DNA of 40,111 nt, from assembly GCA_017454525.1 (NCBI GenBank), contig JAFTCT010000040.1, positions 1 through 40,111 on the forward strand, read 5' to 3'. The stretch's first letter is position 1, and every line of letters starts with the position of its first letter. The notes under the pieces are model-generated. The model did not search any database. It was not told the DNA's origin and saw only the letters and a program-made list of their open reading frames with translations. Shown piece by piece: positions 1 through 9,017 of the stretch. The translations under genes were made by a program, and so were the position numbers. This DNA comes from Clostridia bacterium. Lineage in GTDB: Bacteria > Bacillota > Clostridia > Oscillospirales > CAG-272.

Positions 1-207
1 ATTTGCGCCAAATGAAACACCCCCGTCGACGTTTTGCTCCTCGGCTCACGCCTCGGTTTTGTCATATTATTAGACAATAAGCGTTCGCCTGTCCGGACAA
101 AACCGCAAAAGTCGCGCAAAACGGACGGGATCCCGACCATCCGTTTTGCGGGGGCTGCTCATTTGCAGGCAAATGAAACAGCCCCGCAGGGACGTTTGGG
201 CGATATT
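1..207. repeat. Intergenic palindromes of the GGGGCTG...TCATTTG type
   Basis: No credible gene is seen here. A stem-loop lies at 151-185: GGGGCTG pairs with CAGCCCC, and the inner arm TCATTTG pairs with CAAATGA. The first 25 bases of the window (ATTTG, four bases, AAATGAAACA, then a C run) look like the right half of a second copy cut by the window edge. Another hairpin joins AAAACGGA (about 118) to TCCGTTTT (about 146). A related palindrome at 14502-14555 serves as a terminator, so this is probably a recurring terminator-like motif of the genome. Confidence 0.55.
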
Positions 208-250
208 AAAAAAGTCAAGTACGATCCCCAAAATCGCACTTGACTTTTTT
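208..250. terminator. Bidirectional rho-independent terminator
   Basis: An 18-bp stem (208-225 with 233-250, one mismatch) encloses a 7-base loop. It starts with six A and ends with six T, so it can work in both directions. It lies 52 bases beyond the stop codon of the minus-strand dockerin gene and is its natural terminator. Confidence 0.85.
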
Positions 251-302
251 GCGGTTTACAAAGGAAAAATGCGCGCGGGCGCCGGCGCGTCTGTTTTCAT
301 TT

Positions 303-3300
303 TCAGGCAGCCGTATTCCCGGCGAGCACGTCGAGCAGCGCCGTCACGTCGGAGATATTGACGCTTCCGTCGCCGTTCAGATCGCACGCGGCGGGATCAC
401 AAACGCCGGAGCCGGCAAGGATATCGAGCAGCGCCGTCACGTCGGCGATGGTCACATATCCGTCGTCGTTGATATCGCCCTTCAGCCGGGGCGCGCGGGG
501 GACGACATCTTCGCCGTAGAGATCGATGCGCGCTGTGTAAGTATTCGTAAAGCCAACGTCGGTTCTTGAACCGTTGATATATACCGTCGGGCGGTTCGTC
601 GTATCGAAGATGAGTCCGTCCTCGGGCACGATCTCCACGACGATATAGTATTGCTTATCCGCTTCAAACGCTGCGGTATCGCTCATATAGCCGGCGGGAG
701 AATAACTGTACCATCTCGCCTTTGAGATCGAATAGTGCGCGCCGGCGGGGACGGTGAGCGAGGAAAGGTTCTCCGCGGCGGTCTGACCGATCTCGGGCTG
801 CCGGTATCCGATCACGTTGACTTCTTCGACCCTTTCCTGTTCGGCTTCAAGGTCTATCGAGAAGAACCGGAGGTTTTCGCCCTCTATTCCGGTGTACGGC
901 GCGTCCACGTAACGGTCGGAATTGTTGATAAACGCGGTGGGCGTCGTGTGTTTGTCGAAATAGTATCCCTCTTTGGGGCTGACAGTGACCGAGAGATAAT
1001 ACTCTCTGCCCTCCACGAACACTTCGTTTGCGTTCAGCGAGACAGAGTTCGGTCCGTACCACGTCAGACGGACGACAGTAAAGCGCGCGCTGTCGGGAAT
1101 ATAGATCGAAGAAAGATTCTCTCCCGCCGTCTGTCCGATCGTCGGCGTTCTGAAGCCCTTGATCCCGGCGGAGGTGATCTTTGTCAGCGCCAGCGGCGCC
1201 ATCTCCACGGTATAGATATAGCATTTGCCGGAAGAACTCACGGTGTACAGTGAAGCGTCGATATACTCGCTTGAGCCGTTGAGAAGGAACGTCGGCTTCG
1301 GCGACCTGCCGAATTCGTACCCGTCATCGGGAACGAGACAGATCTGCAGATAATAGGTATTGCCGCCCTCAAATTCGTCGCCGTCCTCCATCGCCGTATA
1401 GGAGGAGGTTTTCCACCAAAGCGCCTTTTCGATCGTATATCCCGCGCCGGCGGGAACGGTCAGAAATTCGAGATTCTCACTCGCGGTCTGCCCGGCGATG
1501 GGCTGTTCAAAGTTGTTGAGCCGCACTTCGTCGATGATCTGAGGCGACAGAGGGGCGACGTCCACCGTATAGAAGTTGGCGTGATCCGTGAATTTCACAG
1601 AGGTATAATCGCCGTCGGCGAGATCGTTTGAACCGTTGATGATGAACGCGGGTTTTGATCCGACTTCAAAGCAGTAACCGTTTTCCGCTGTGATCTCAAA
1701 AAAGACGTAATAGGTTTTTCCTTCCTCAAATACGTCATTTTCGCCCATTGCTTCGTACGGCGAGGTACGCCACCATTTCGTATTGCCGCCGATGCCGTAA
1801 TGCGCGCCTTCGGGCACGGAAAGGGAGGAAAGGTTCTCGCCCGCTCTCTGCCCGGCGACAGGCGTTTTGAAGCCGTCCACGGCGACCTCGCCGATCTGCA
1901 CGGCAGCGTTGGGATCGGACGCGTAAAAGAGTGTTGAGAAGAGCTGGTACGAATCCTCTTTATACGGGAAGGTTCCGATCACGTCCTCCGCCTTGCCGCC
2001 GAGACTGAAAACGCAGTCGGAAGCGAAGGCGTATCCGTAAGAGGGCGAGAGGACGCAGCGGAAGAAATACTGTCTTCCGCTCTCAAACACGTCGGTGGAC
2101 TGCATCGGCGAGCTGTCGGTATCGTTATACCAAAACATGGCGCCGATACTGTAATGCAAGCCGAGCGGCCCGTAGGCGGGCAGGTTCTGCTCCACGGTTT
2201 CGCCGACGATCGGCGCGTGGAAAAAGGGGACGTTCGCCTCCCCGATCAGTTCGACCGAAGGAACGATCGCCGAACAGATCATAAGTCTGCCGTAGGCGTC
2301 GGTCGATAACCGGTCGTAGTCGGTCAGCGCTTCCGAACCGCCGATGAGGACGGTCGGCAGGTCGTAATCGTCAAAGGCGTATCCCGCGTCGGGCTGTAAG
2401 CCGATGAACAGGTAGTAGTATGCGCCTTTCTCAAACGCTTCGACGTATGCGCTCTCGTTCGACAAGTTACGCCACGCCGAGGTGATGATCGAACAATGCG
2501 AGGCGCCCGTCACCGAAAGAGTAAGCAGATTGTCGCCGGAGGACTGTCCGACGACCGGCTTCTCATATCCGCTGACCGTGACCGAGTCGATCCTCACGCC
2601 CTCAAGCGGGGTCAACGGGATCGAATAGACGTTCAGACTGCCGGACGAAACCGCGCGCGTTTTCGACCCGTCCACCGCCGCGTCAGAGCCGTTGATCAGC
2701 ACCCGGGGCGGAGCGTACCGATCGAAGCAATATCCGTCCTTCGCGTCGAAGCTCAGAATAAGATAATAGGTTTCCCCCGAACTGAAGAGAGCGAAATCGG
2801 GCTGGTCCGAGGCGCAGCGCACCCAGAATTTTGCGCTCAAAGAGTAGTGCGCGCCGGCGGGAACGGAGATATTCCGAGGATTCTCGGTCCTCGTTTCGCC
2901 GACGGCCGGGCGGTGATAGCCGACGATCTCCGCCGTTTCAAGCGGCTTGGAGGGCAGCGGCGTGATCTCTTGCGAATAGCAGTTGATCGTCCCGTCGGAG
3001 CCGACGCGCGCGTCCCGCACTTCAAGGAAGGAGGTGTTGCCGTTGACTGAAATGATCTGCAATTCCGACAGATCGAAAACGTTTCCGGCTTTCGGCTTGA
3101 GCGCAAAGATCGCGTAATAGGTCTTGCCGGCTTCAAACTTCGTAAAGTTTGTCGACGAGGTGCCGCTCTCGATCCACAACAGCGCCTCGAAGGTGTAGCG
3201 CGCGTTTTCGGGCACGGTGATCGACGCGGCGATCTCGGTTTTATCCCGTCCGGCGTAAGGGGAAGTGTAGCCGTTCAGATCGATGCTGTAGATCGGCGCT

Positions 3301-3383
3301 TCGGCAAACGACACGACCGGCAGGATCCCGAAGACGAACGCCGCGACAAGCAGCGCGGAGAGAATGCGTTTCATGTACTTCAT
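303..3383 (-). CDS. Secreted eight-repeat protein with C-terminal type I dockerin
   Basis: A 1026-residue exported protein. An N-terminal signal peptide (MKYMKRILSALLVAAFVF...) ends near SFAEA. About eight repeats of roughly 110-120 residues follow. Each has a G-[YF]-x2-P-x2-G turn, a VP-x-GAHY-like strand, an aromatic/Trp strand, FE-x-GKTYY, GYxF and an INGS turn, which suggests a beta-sandwich module; I cannot name the family. The last 60 residues are a type I dockerin with two calcium loops (DINDDGYVTIADV and DLNGDGSVNISDV), which normally binds a cohesin on a cell-surface scaffold. The ATG at 3383 is preferred because AAAGGAGGT lies six bases before it; a TTG 18 bases upstream lies before that site. 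No cohesin or glycosidase domain is visible in the window. The role is probably cell-surface binding or adhesion. Confidence 0.85.
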   Translation of the reverse strand: MKYMKRILSALLVAAFVFGILPVVSFAEAPIYSIDLNGYTSPYAGRDKTEIAASITVPENARYTFEALLWIESGTSSTNFTKFEAGKTYYAIFALKPKAGNVFDLSELQIISVNGNTSFLEVRDARVGSDGTINCYSQEITPLPSKPLETAEIVGYHRPAVGETRTENPRNISVPAGAHYSLSAKFWVRCASDQPDFALFSSGETYYLILSFDAKDGYCFDRYAPPRVLINGSDAAVDGSKTRAVSSGSLNVYSIPLTPLEGVRIDSVTVSGYEKPVVGQSSGDNLLTLSVTGASHCSIITSAWRNLSNESAYVEAFEKGAYYYLFIGLQPDAGYAFDDYDLPTVLIGGSEALTDYDRLSTDAYGRLMICSAIVPSVELIGEANVPFFHAPIVGETVEQNLPAYGPLGLHYSIGAMFWYNDTDSSPMQSTDVFESGRQYFFRCVLSPSYGYAFASDCVFSLGGKAEDVIGTFPYKEDSYQLFSTLFYASDPNAAVQIGEVAVDGFKTPVAGQRAGENLSSLSVPEGAHYGIGGNTKWWRTSPYEAMGENDVFEEGKTYYVFFEITAENGYCFEVGSKPAFIINGSNDLADGDYTSVKFTDHANFYTVDVAPLSPQIIDEVRLNNFEQPIAGQTASENLEFLTVPAGAGYTIEKALWWKTSSYTAMEDGDEFEGGNTYYLQICLVPDDGYEFGRSPKPTFLLNGSSEYIDASLYTVSSSGKCYIYTVEMAPLALTKITSAGIKGFRTPTIGQTAGENLSSIYIPDSARFTVVRLTWYGPNSVSLNANEVFVEGREYYLSVTVSPKEGYYFDKHTTPTAFINNSDRYVDAPYTGIEGENLRFFSIDLEAEQERVEEVNVIGYRQPEIGQTAAENLSSLTVPAGAHYSISKARWYSYSPAGYMSDTAAFEADKQYYIVVEIVPEDGLIFDTTNRPTVYINGSRTDVGFTNTYTARIDLYGEDVVPRAPRLKGDINDDGYVTIADVTALLDILAGSGVCDPAACDLNGDGSVNISDVTALLDVLAGNTAA

Positions 3384-3456
3384 AGGTACCTCCTTTGACA
3401 ATAGGAAATGGGTTTTCCCGTATAGGAACGGGTCTTTCCTGAAGAAGACGCCGTTT

Positions 3457-4104
3457 TCAGCCGCCCGAAAGGATATCGAGCAGCGCGGTCACGTCGGAAA
3501 TGTTGACCGTTTTGTCTGCGTTGATATCGCCGCGAAGAGCGCCGGGCTACACGGCGACCGTCCGGATTTGGTAAATACCGGAGCTGTTGTAATAGCAGCA
3601 ATAATTGTAATCGACGAAATCGGTCCCGCCGTTCACGAACGGATCGGTATCATCAGTGAGCGCATATCCGGCGTTCGCCTTGAGCCGGACGCCAAATGAA
3701 TAGGTTTGATCCGCATTGAAAACGTCGCTTTCGCTCATTGTCTTTTTCGCGTCTTCATCGAACCAACCCCACCCGTAGATATAGTAGTTTGCGCCTTCGG
3801 GAAGCGAGAGCAGAGCGAGATTTGCGGAAACGGTATCTCCGGGCTGCGGCAGAGTGAAGCCGTTTACTTTGACTTCTTCGATCAGAACGTCCCCTGCCGC
3901 GGCTTCGGGTATCAGATCGACCGTGTAGCACTGGAGGGTATTGTCGGTGAGGATCTGCGTGTAGCCGCTGTCGACAAGCGTTTCAGCGCCGTTGATGTAA
4001 ACGACGGCTCCCTCGTCAAAGTCGAAAACGTATCCTTCCGCAAGCGCGACCGTAAAGCAGATATAGCAGGTCGTATTTGCCGTAAAACGGTCCGACGCCG
4101 CCAT
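3457..4104 (-). pseudogene. 5'-truncated repeat/dockerin paralogue split by in-frame TAG
   Basis: The reading frame encodes about one and a half repeats of the same type as the neighbouring 303-3383 protein (VKVNGFTLPQPG, EGANYYIYGWGW, INGAETLVD). It has no signal peptide and no well-placed start: the ATG at 4104 sits directly against GAGGAA, and the open frame runs on upstream into unrelated sequence. A TAG at 3547-3549 stops it after RTVAV. Twenty-nine codons then continue in the same frame to a TGA at 3457 and encode a half dockerin (DINADKTVNISDVTALLDIL) with one calcium loop. It probably arose by tandem duplication and then decayed. Readthrough of the TAG is possible but unsupported. Confidence 0.75.
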
Positions 4105-4308
4105 TTCCTCGCCGCCGCGGGCGTCGCTTTGGCGACGGTCGGCGGGTAATAATTGTTTTATGACGTTGCCGGTCAGGCGGAAAATACTATAAGTGGATAT
4201 AATATCTCATTTATATTTGTAACAGACCCGGCGGCTTCCCGCATCAGCCGAAAGAATGATTTTTTACGCGAAAAGCCGCAGGAAAGGCGGATATTCACAA
4301 GAACGCCA

Positions 4309-4358
4309 CAAAAAACGGCTGAAATAAGGTTCATTGAAGCCCTACTTCAGCCGGTTTT
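4309..4358 (-). terminator. Terminator of the LuxR-type two-component operon
   Basis: CGGCTGAA (4316-4323) pairs with TTCAGCCG (4346-4353). On the minus strand the hairpin runs into a T-rich stretch (4309-4315 read as T). It lies just after the stop of the response regulator gene at 4365. The gap from 4105 to 4308 between this point and the dockerin pseudogene shows no gene. Confidence 0.75.
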
Positions 4359-4364
4359 GATACT

Positions 4365-5009
4365 CTACTGTCCGTTGTCCTCGCGCTTTTTCTTGATGAC
4401 GATCCCCAACCCCCGCGCTTCGGAGACCAGTTCGGTGCGGGTCCTGAAACCGGTCTTATCCATGAGATGCTGGATGTGGCTCTTGACCGTGGCGACCGAG
4501 ATACAGAGCCGTTCCGCGATCTCGGCGTTGGTATCTCCCGTGGTCAGTTCCTTTAAGACGTCCAGTTCGCGCTCGGTGAATTCGTGATTGACGGCGTTTC
4601 CGACGCGGATCAGCGGCGTTTCGTCGGGATAGACGCGTTCGCCCGCCATCGTGCGCTCCATCACGTCGAGAAGACTGTCCTTCTGACCGTCCTTATACCA
4701 GAAGGAATCGACGCCGATCCTCCGGGCCCTGGACAGCCAGGAATACTCGGGCATGGAAGTCACAATGATGATTTTGATCCCGGGGAACTCCTTTTTGATC
4801 TCCTCCGCCGCGTCAAGACCGCTCTGCTCAAACTCGGTCATCACGTCCATCAAAATCAGATCCACCCGGCTGCTGCGGCAGACCGGCAGCGCCGACGACG
4901 CGCCCGACACCGAAAGAAGATGCTCACAACGCTCGCTCGACGAAATGAAGATCTCAAACAGTTGACGGGGGATATCCTGATCTTCGACGATCAATACTTT
5001 ATACGCCAC
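4365..5009 (-). CDS. NarL/LuxR-family response regulator
   Basis: A 214-residue cytoplasmic regulator. The receiver domain (about 1-125) has acidic residues E9/D10, phospho-acceptor D55 in LILMDVM, T84 and K106. A LuxR-type helix-turn-helix follows at about 143-200 (FTERELDVLKELTTGDTNAEIAERL, then SVATVKSHIQHLMDK). On phosphorylation it would bind DNA as a dimer. The start is a GTG with AAAGGAGG about six bases upstream. It is the last gene of the operon that begins at 8027 and follows the sensor kinase after 109 bases. That gap contains a TACAAT on the minus strand that might give a separate promoter, but no good -35 is seen. Its targets are unknown. Confidence 0.9.
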   Translation of the reverse strand: MAYKVLIVEDQDIPRQLFEIFISSSERCEHLLSVSGASSALPVCRSSRVDLILMDVMTEFEQSGLDAAEEIKKEFPGIKIIIVTSMPEYSWLSRARRIGVDSFWYKDGQKDSLLDVMERTMAGERVYPDETPLIRVGNAVNHEFTERELDVLKELTTGDTNAEIAERLCISVATVKSHIQHLMDKTGFRTRTELVSEARGLGIVIKKKREDNGQ

Positions 5010-5118
5010 GGCGCGCCTCCTTTCGCTTTTTTGACGGTATGCCGTTCCCGCGCCCGCCGCAAGGCAAAACCCACGGGGGCGACCGTCTGTATTGTATCAC
5101 GCGCAAGACCTGCGCGCA

Positions 5119-6360
5119 TCAGCCGTTCGGCTGATTTTCAAAAAAGAGCGACAGCGTGAAATGCTCTTCGTTTTTCACCGAGAGCACGGCGTTCTGCTTT
5201 GACGCGAGATCCGACAGATTGGCAAGTCCGCCGGAAAAACGTATTTCCTTCTCCGGCGGCATACCGTCGTTGGCAAAGAAGCAGAAAACGCCGTTTTCCT
5301 CCTCGGAAAAGGAAATGATCAGTTCCTTTGCCCGCGCGTGTTTGACCGCGTTGACGGTCGCTTCCTTCGCGACGGAACAGAAAAGTTCCCTCTGCCGATC
5401 ATTCAGCGCAGCTGGGAGCGGATCCCGCAGGATCAGGGAGATCTTTAACGCGGCCGCAAGCCGTTCGATATCGGACAGGCGGGTATTCGCCGTCTTCTCC
5501 GCTTCCATGCAGAGAAGCAGGGCGTTCTGCTCCCACAGGGAGAAGATGCGGTCGAATTCCGCTGCGTCGTCGCTTTTCACCGCCGTGGAGGAGAGCATCA
5601 GACGGTTCATTTCGTCGTGAATGTTCACCTTCGCCTCAAGGATCTCCCGCCGGCGGACGGTGTCGTCGATGTTGAGGATATACTCCTCCATCGCTTCGTT
5701 CAGTTTCGAAAGTTCTTCCTTGTCTCTTTCAAGCGCCCGGGTCTTCGTATACTCGGACGTGACGTCCGAGGCGATCAGTTCATACAGCCGTCCGCCGTCC
5801 GAGGACATCTCGCGGCAGGTAAACCGCCAGACTTTGCCGTTCACCGTCAGAACGCCGTTTCCGACCGTGTCCTTATAGTGATTGCCGTTCATCAGCGGTT
5901 CTCCCGTGACCGAAACGCACAGTTCGTTCATACAGACGTTCGAGAACAGTACCCTGCCGTTCTCGCGGAAGCAGCAGATCCCGCAGGGGACCCGGTCGAG
6001 GAAGGTTTTGATCGTGCCGGGCGTGATATGGTTCCGGTCATAACGGATACAGTAAACGAACAGCAGGACCGTCAGCGCAGTCAGCGCGGCAAAGACGGCG
6101 AGCCACATAAGAGAGGGATAACCGACCGCCACCCTGCTGACGTCCGACAGTTTTTCGCCGTTTCCGAAGAGAGAGAAGTCAAAGATCACCTGCCAGAAGA
6201 AATATACGGGCAGCAGAAGAACGGCGGACAGGACCGCCGAAAGCCGCCGCCTGTTCAGCGCGGCAAGAAGCGCGCTCCCCGCGCCGACAAGGAAAAGCAG
6301 CAGCGCCCAGAGCGCAAAGAACGACCGCAGAAGCGGAGAAAGCTCTAAAAACGGCGTCAT
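5119..6360 (-). CDS. Sensor histidine kinase, NarX/HisKA_3-like, atypical H-box
   Basis: A 413-residue membrane kinase. Three hydrophobic segments lie at about 10-34, 40-62 and 84-106. A PAS-like region (about 112-200) and a coiled stretch (210-245) follow. The H-box-like motif VNIHDEMNRL places a candidate phospho-acceptor at H248. The ATPase part has an N-box (KEATVNAVKHA, N337), NDG (D365) and a GGLANL glycine-rich box (378-383). The H-box is unlike the standard HDxxxQ. The ATG overlaps the stop of the upstream 7TM gene by four bases (ATGA), so translation is probably coupled. It most likely phosphorylates the LuxR-type regulator encoded downstream. Confidence 0.85.
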   Translation of the reverse strand: MTPFLELSPLLRSFFALWALLLFLVGAGSALLAALNRRRLSAVLSAVLLLPVYFFWQVIFDFSLFGNGEKLSDVSRVAVGYPSLMWLAVFAALTALTVLLFVYCIRYDRNHITPGTIKTFLDRVPCGICCFRENGRVLFSNVCMNELCVSVTGEPLMNGNHYKDTVGNGVLTVNGKVWRFTCREMSSDGGRLYELIASDVTSEYTKTRALERDKEELSKLNEAMEEYILNIDDTVRRREILEAKVNIHDEMNRLMLSSTAVKSDDAAEFDRIFSLWEQNALLLCMEAEKTANTRLSDIERLAAALKISLILRDPLPAALNDRQRELFCSVAKEATVNAVKHARAKELIISFSEEENGVFCFFANDGMPPEKEIRFSGGLANLSDLASKQNAVLSVKNEEHFTLSLFFENQPNG

Positions 6361-8027
6361 TTCGTTTCACCTCCCTTCGGCAGAGTGAAACAGAAATAGG
6401 AAACGTTGTCTTCCTTTTTGTGTTCGCAGCACACGCCGGCGGCGGATAACCGCTCTGACGTTTCGGGCGGCAGAGTAACGGCGAGATTCTCAAAAGTCAC
6501 TTTGAAGACGGCGCGTTCCTCCCCGGACGAAAAATTGACGGAAACGCCCGAAATACAGGCATCGTTTTCCTCGAGGAGCGTTTCAAACGCCTCAAAAACG
6601 GCAAGCACCGCGCAGGCGGGCAAAAGTCCCTCCGCCGTGCCGATATACTCGCCGGGGATCCCGCGATAATTCAGATAGCGGAGCACTTCCGAAACGGAAA
6701 GCCCCAGTTCGCCCGCTTCGATCTCGCCGCGTTCCTCGGACAGCAGCGTCAGATTGGCGTAGCGCTTGACGTAGGCGCCGAGCAGCGTGATGCGGCGGCG
6801 GCAGGCGTCCTTATACCCGGCGTCGGAAGAAGCGCGCGCGGAACCGGCGATACGCGAGATGAGCTGCGACTGCCGCGCGGTGCGCCGGGCGATTGCGTCT
6901 AACATATTCGAGCGCTGCTCGATCTTCGCCCTTTTCTCGATCAGTTCGCTCCGGAGACGGATCAGTTCCCCCTCTTCCGCAAGTTTTTCCTTCGCCGAGC
7001 GAAGCTCGTCGTTGAGGCGGTCGATCCCGCTCATATCGTCCTGCCAGAAGCCGTAACCGCCCGGCACCGTCATTCTGTGAAGCAGGATATGCGCGCCGAT
7101 GCGCGCGGGGCTGTCCGACGCGATCTGTTCCTTTGTCAGCGGGGCGGCGGAAGGCGACGAATAGACGACCGTTCCCTTCCGGTCGGTGATCTGCGCGGAG
7201 ATCGAAAAGTGACGGAAGAGTTTTCCGTAGTCGGTATTGGTCGGGATCAGTCCGAGCTGCATACAGCATTCAAGCACGGTCGCCGCCGTGAAGATCAGCG
7301 CCTCGGGGAACTCCATGATCGGCGCGCCGTTCAGTTTCGGAATACTCCCGGTCAGGATCAGGACCAGAAGCGCAAAGCCGATCAGCGCGGGGATCAGGAT
7401 CACCCACGCGCTTTTCTTTGAACTGACGATGCGGCACTTGAAGATCAGGATCACGGTCGCCGCAAGATAGAGGGCGTACTGCCAGACGGTCACGACGTAA
7501 AAGAGCCAGCCGCGCGTATACTCGGCGTCCCAGTTTTCAAATCCCTCATGAAAGCGGAAGACCAGGCAATGCAGATCGTTCGTCAGCACCGCGGCGATCA
7601 TGAAGGCGGTCAGTATCAGCGTCAGACGCCGTATGACGGCGACGCGCGCGCGGCTTTTCGGCGCGACGAGCAGCGAGATATAAAAGAAGAACAGCGGGAG
7701 CAGCAGCAGCGGAACGTAGTAGAGATACCAGGCGTGCCGCGCGAGCGCCCCCACCTCCGCGACGGCGCTGTATTTGATCCCCCGCAAAAGGATCAGCAGC
7801 AGTCCCATCCACGACAGCGCTTTCATCATCCGCGAGAGTTGTCCCGCGGGAGAAACGCGGTGCGCGTAGTATAACACAAGACAGACCGAGAGCGCGAGCA
7901 GATAGACCGTCGAGAGATTGCGCGTCGGGAAAACGTCGGGAATGACGCTCGCGCAGGGGATGATATTGATCGCCAGCAACAGACAGTAAAACGCCGTGCG
8001 CTCAAGCGCCTTTTTTGCTTCAGACAC
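6357..8027 (-). CDS. 7TM kinase-like receptor without catalytic histidine (putative pseudokinase)
   Basis: A 556-residue protein. The first 270 residues hold about seven or eight membrane helices, like the 7TM N-terminal region of some Firmicutes sensor kinases. A PAS-like stretch follows (about 285-340, ITDRKGTVVYSSPSAAPL), then a long coiled coil (about 345-400). Where the H-box should be, LDAIARRTARQSQLISRI has no histidine. The C-terminus resembles an ATPase fold but lacks the N-box asparagine and glycine boxes. It is therefore probably a receptor or regulatory partner of the real kinase next to it. Start is GTG with a GGAGGGG site. It is the first gene of the operon; the 87-base gap to the isomerase gene shows no clear terminator. 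Confidence 0.8.
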   Translation of the reverse strand: MSEAKKALERTAFYCLLLAINIIPCASVIPDVFPTRNLSTVYLLALSVCLVLYYAHRVSPAGQLSRMMKALSWMGLLLILLRGIKYSAVAEVGALARHAWYLYYVPLLLLPLFFFYISLLVAPKSRARVAVIRRLTLILTAFMIAAVLTNDLHCLVFRFHEGFENWDAEYTRGWLFYVVTVWQYALYLAATVILIFKCRIVSSKKSAWVILIPALIGFALLVLILTGSIPKLNGAPIMEFPEALIFTAATVLECCMQLGLIPTNTDYGKLFRHFSISAQITDRKGTVVYSSPSAAPLTKEQIASDSPARIGAHILLHRMTVPGGYGFWQDDMSGIDRLNDELRSAKEKLAEEGELIRLRSELIEKRAKIEQRSNMLDAIARRTARQSQLISRIAGSARASSDAGYKDACRRRITLLGAYVKRYANLTLLSEERGEIEAGELGLSVSEVLRYLNYRGIPGEYIGTAEGLLPACAVLAVFEAFETLLEENDACISGVSVNFSSGEERAVFKVTFENLAVTLPPETSERLSAAGVCCEHKKEDNVSYFCFTLPKGGETK

Positions 8028-8114
8028 CGTTTTTCCCCCCTCCCCTTCGCGTTCTGACAGTATGCCGATTATGCCGTCGCCCGGTCTTTGTGCGCTTGAA
8101 GCCGACAGCCGGTC

Positions 8115-8960
8115 TCAGGCGTCCCAGTACCGCAATACGTTCTCTCTTCCGATGCGCAGGCCCGTGAGATGATCCTCCATCCCCTCAAATTCGACCGAGA
8201 TCCATTTGTCATAGCCGGCGCGTTTGAGAACGCCCAGACTCTGCGCGGCGTGTGCGTCGCCGTGACCGATGATCGTGCCCTTGAGATAATTCCCGGCGCG
8301 CGAGCGGAACCATCCTTCGCCCGGATCGTTTTCCGTGCCGGACTTGAAATAGAAATCCTTGGCGTGAATATGCCTTGCGTAGCCGGCGAGCACGCCTGTC
8401 GCCTTTGTCGGATCCTCGTCGGCACACATGAAGTTTCCGATATCGATCAGCGCGCCGAAATTCTCGTGCCCCACGGCGTTGAGCAGTTTCTCGACGCGCG
8501 CGCTGTCCTGCGAGAAATACCCGTGATTTTCGGTCGTGGAGACGACGCCGACGCTTTCGGCGTATGTCGCGACCTCGCGGCAGGCGGGCACGATGACTTT
8601 CAGCGCGTCGTCATACCCTCTGTGCGTTTTTTCTCCGCGGAAGCCGCAGCAGACGTCATGCCGCATCACCTTCGCGCCGTAAGCCGCCGTCACGTCGGCA
8701 AGCGCGCAGAGCCGCCGCACTTCTTCCCTTCTGTCGCCGTAGAGCAGATCAGCGCCGGTACAGAGAGAGGCGACCTCAAGCCCGGCGCCGCGGCATTTTG
8801 CCGCGACCTCTTCCGCTTTTTTCACGTCGTCCGATCCCTCAAAACAGCCGACGACGATCTCGATGCCGTCAAAGCCGAGCGCGGCTGTTTTTTCGATCAT
8901 AAAATCGATCCCACGGTCCCTGTATCCGCCGAAACTGTAAGTGCTTGCACATGTTTTCAT
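8115..8960 (-). CDS. Sugar phosphate isomerase/epimerase (xylose isomerase-like TIM barrel)
   Basis: About 281 residues forming one TIM barrel of the xylose-isomerase-like/AP endonuclease 2 superfamily. Likely metal ligands are the Glu in TTENHGYFS, the Asp in ALIDIGNF, the His in HIHAKDF and the final Glu in SVEFEGM. Members isomerise or epimerise sugars, inositols or hydroxypyruvate-like substrates; this one's substrate cannot be told. The start at 8960 is chosen because an upstream ATG near 8990 falls inside the -10 box and the ATG at 8972 has no spaced ribosome site. GAGAGATGG lies about ten bases before 8960. It stands alone, so no pathway context is available. Confidence 0.8.
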   Translation of the reverse strand: MKTCASTYSFGGYRDRGIDFMIEKTAALGFDGIEIVVGCFEGSDDVKKAEEVAAKCRGAGLEVASLCTGADLLYGDRREEVRRLCALADVTAAYGAKVMRHDVCCGFRGEKTHRGYDDALKVIVPACREVATYAESVGVVSTTENHGYFSQDSARVEKLLNAVGHENFGALIDIGNFMCADEDPTKATGVLAGYARHIHAKDFYFKSGTENDPGEGWFRSRAGNYLKGTIIGHGDAHAAQSLGVLKRAGYDKWISVEFEGMEDHLTGLRIGRENVLRYWDA

Positions 8961-8988
8961 TTTTATTGCCATCTCTCGCGTTTTTTCC

Positions 8989-9017
8989 ATTCTAACACGG
9001 TTCTGTAAAAATGTCAA
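8989..9017 (-). promoter_or_regulatory. SigA-type promoter of the isomerase gene
   Basis: On the minus strand TTGACA (9012-9017) and TAGAAT (8989-8994) are separated by exactly 17 bases. The transcript would start near 8982, giving a leader of about 20 bases. This rules out starts further upstream. Confidence 0.8.
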
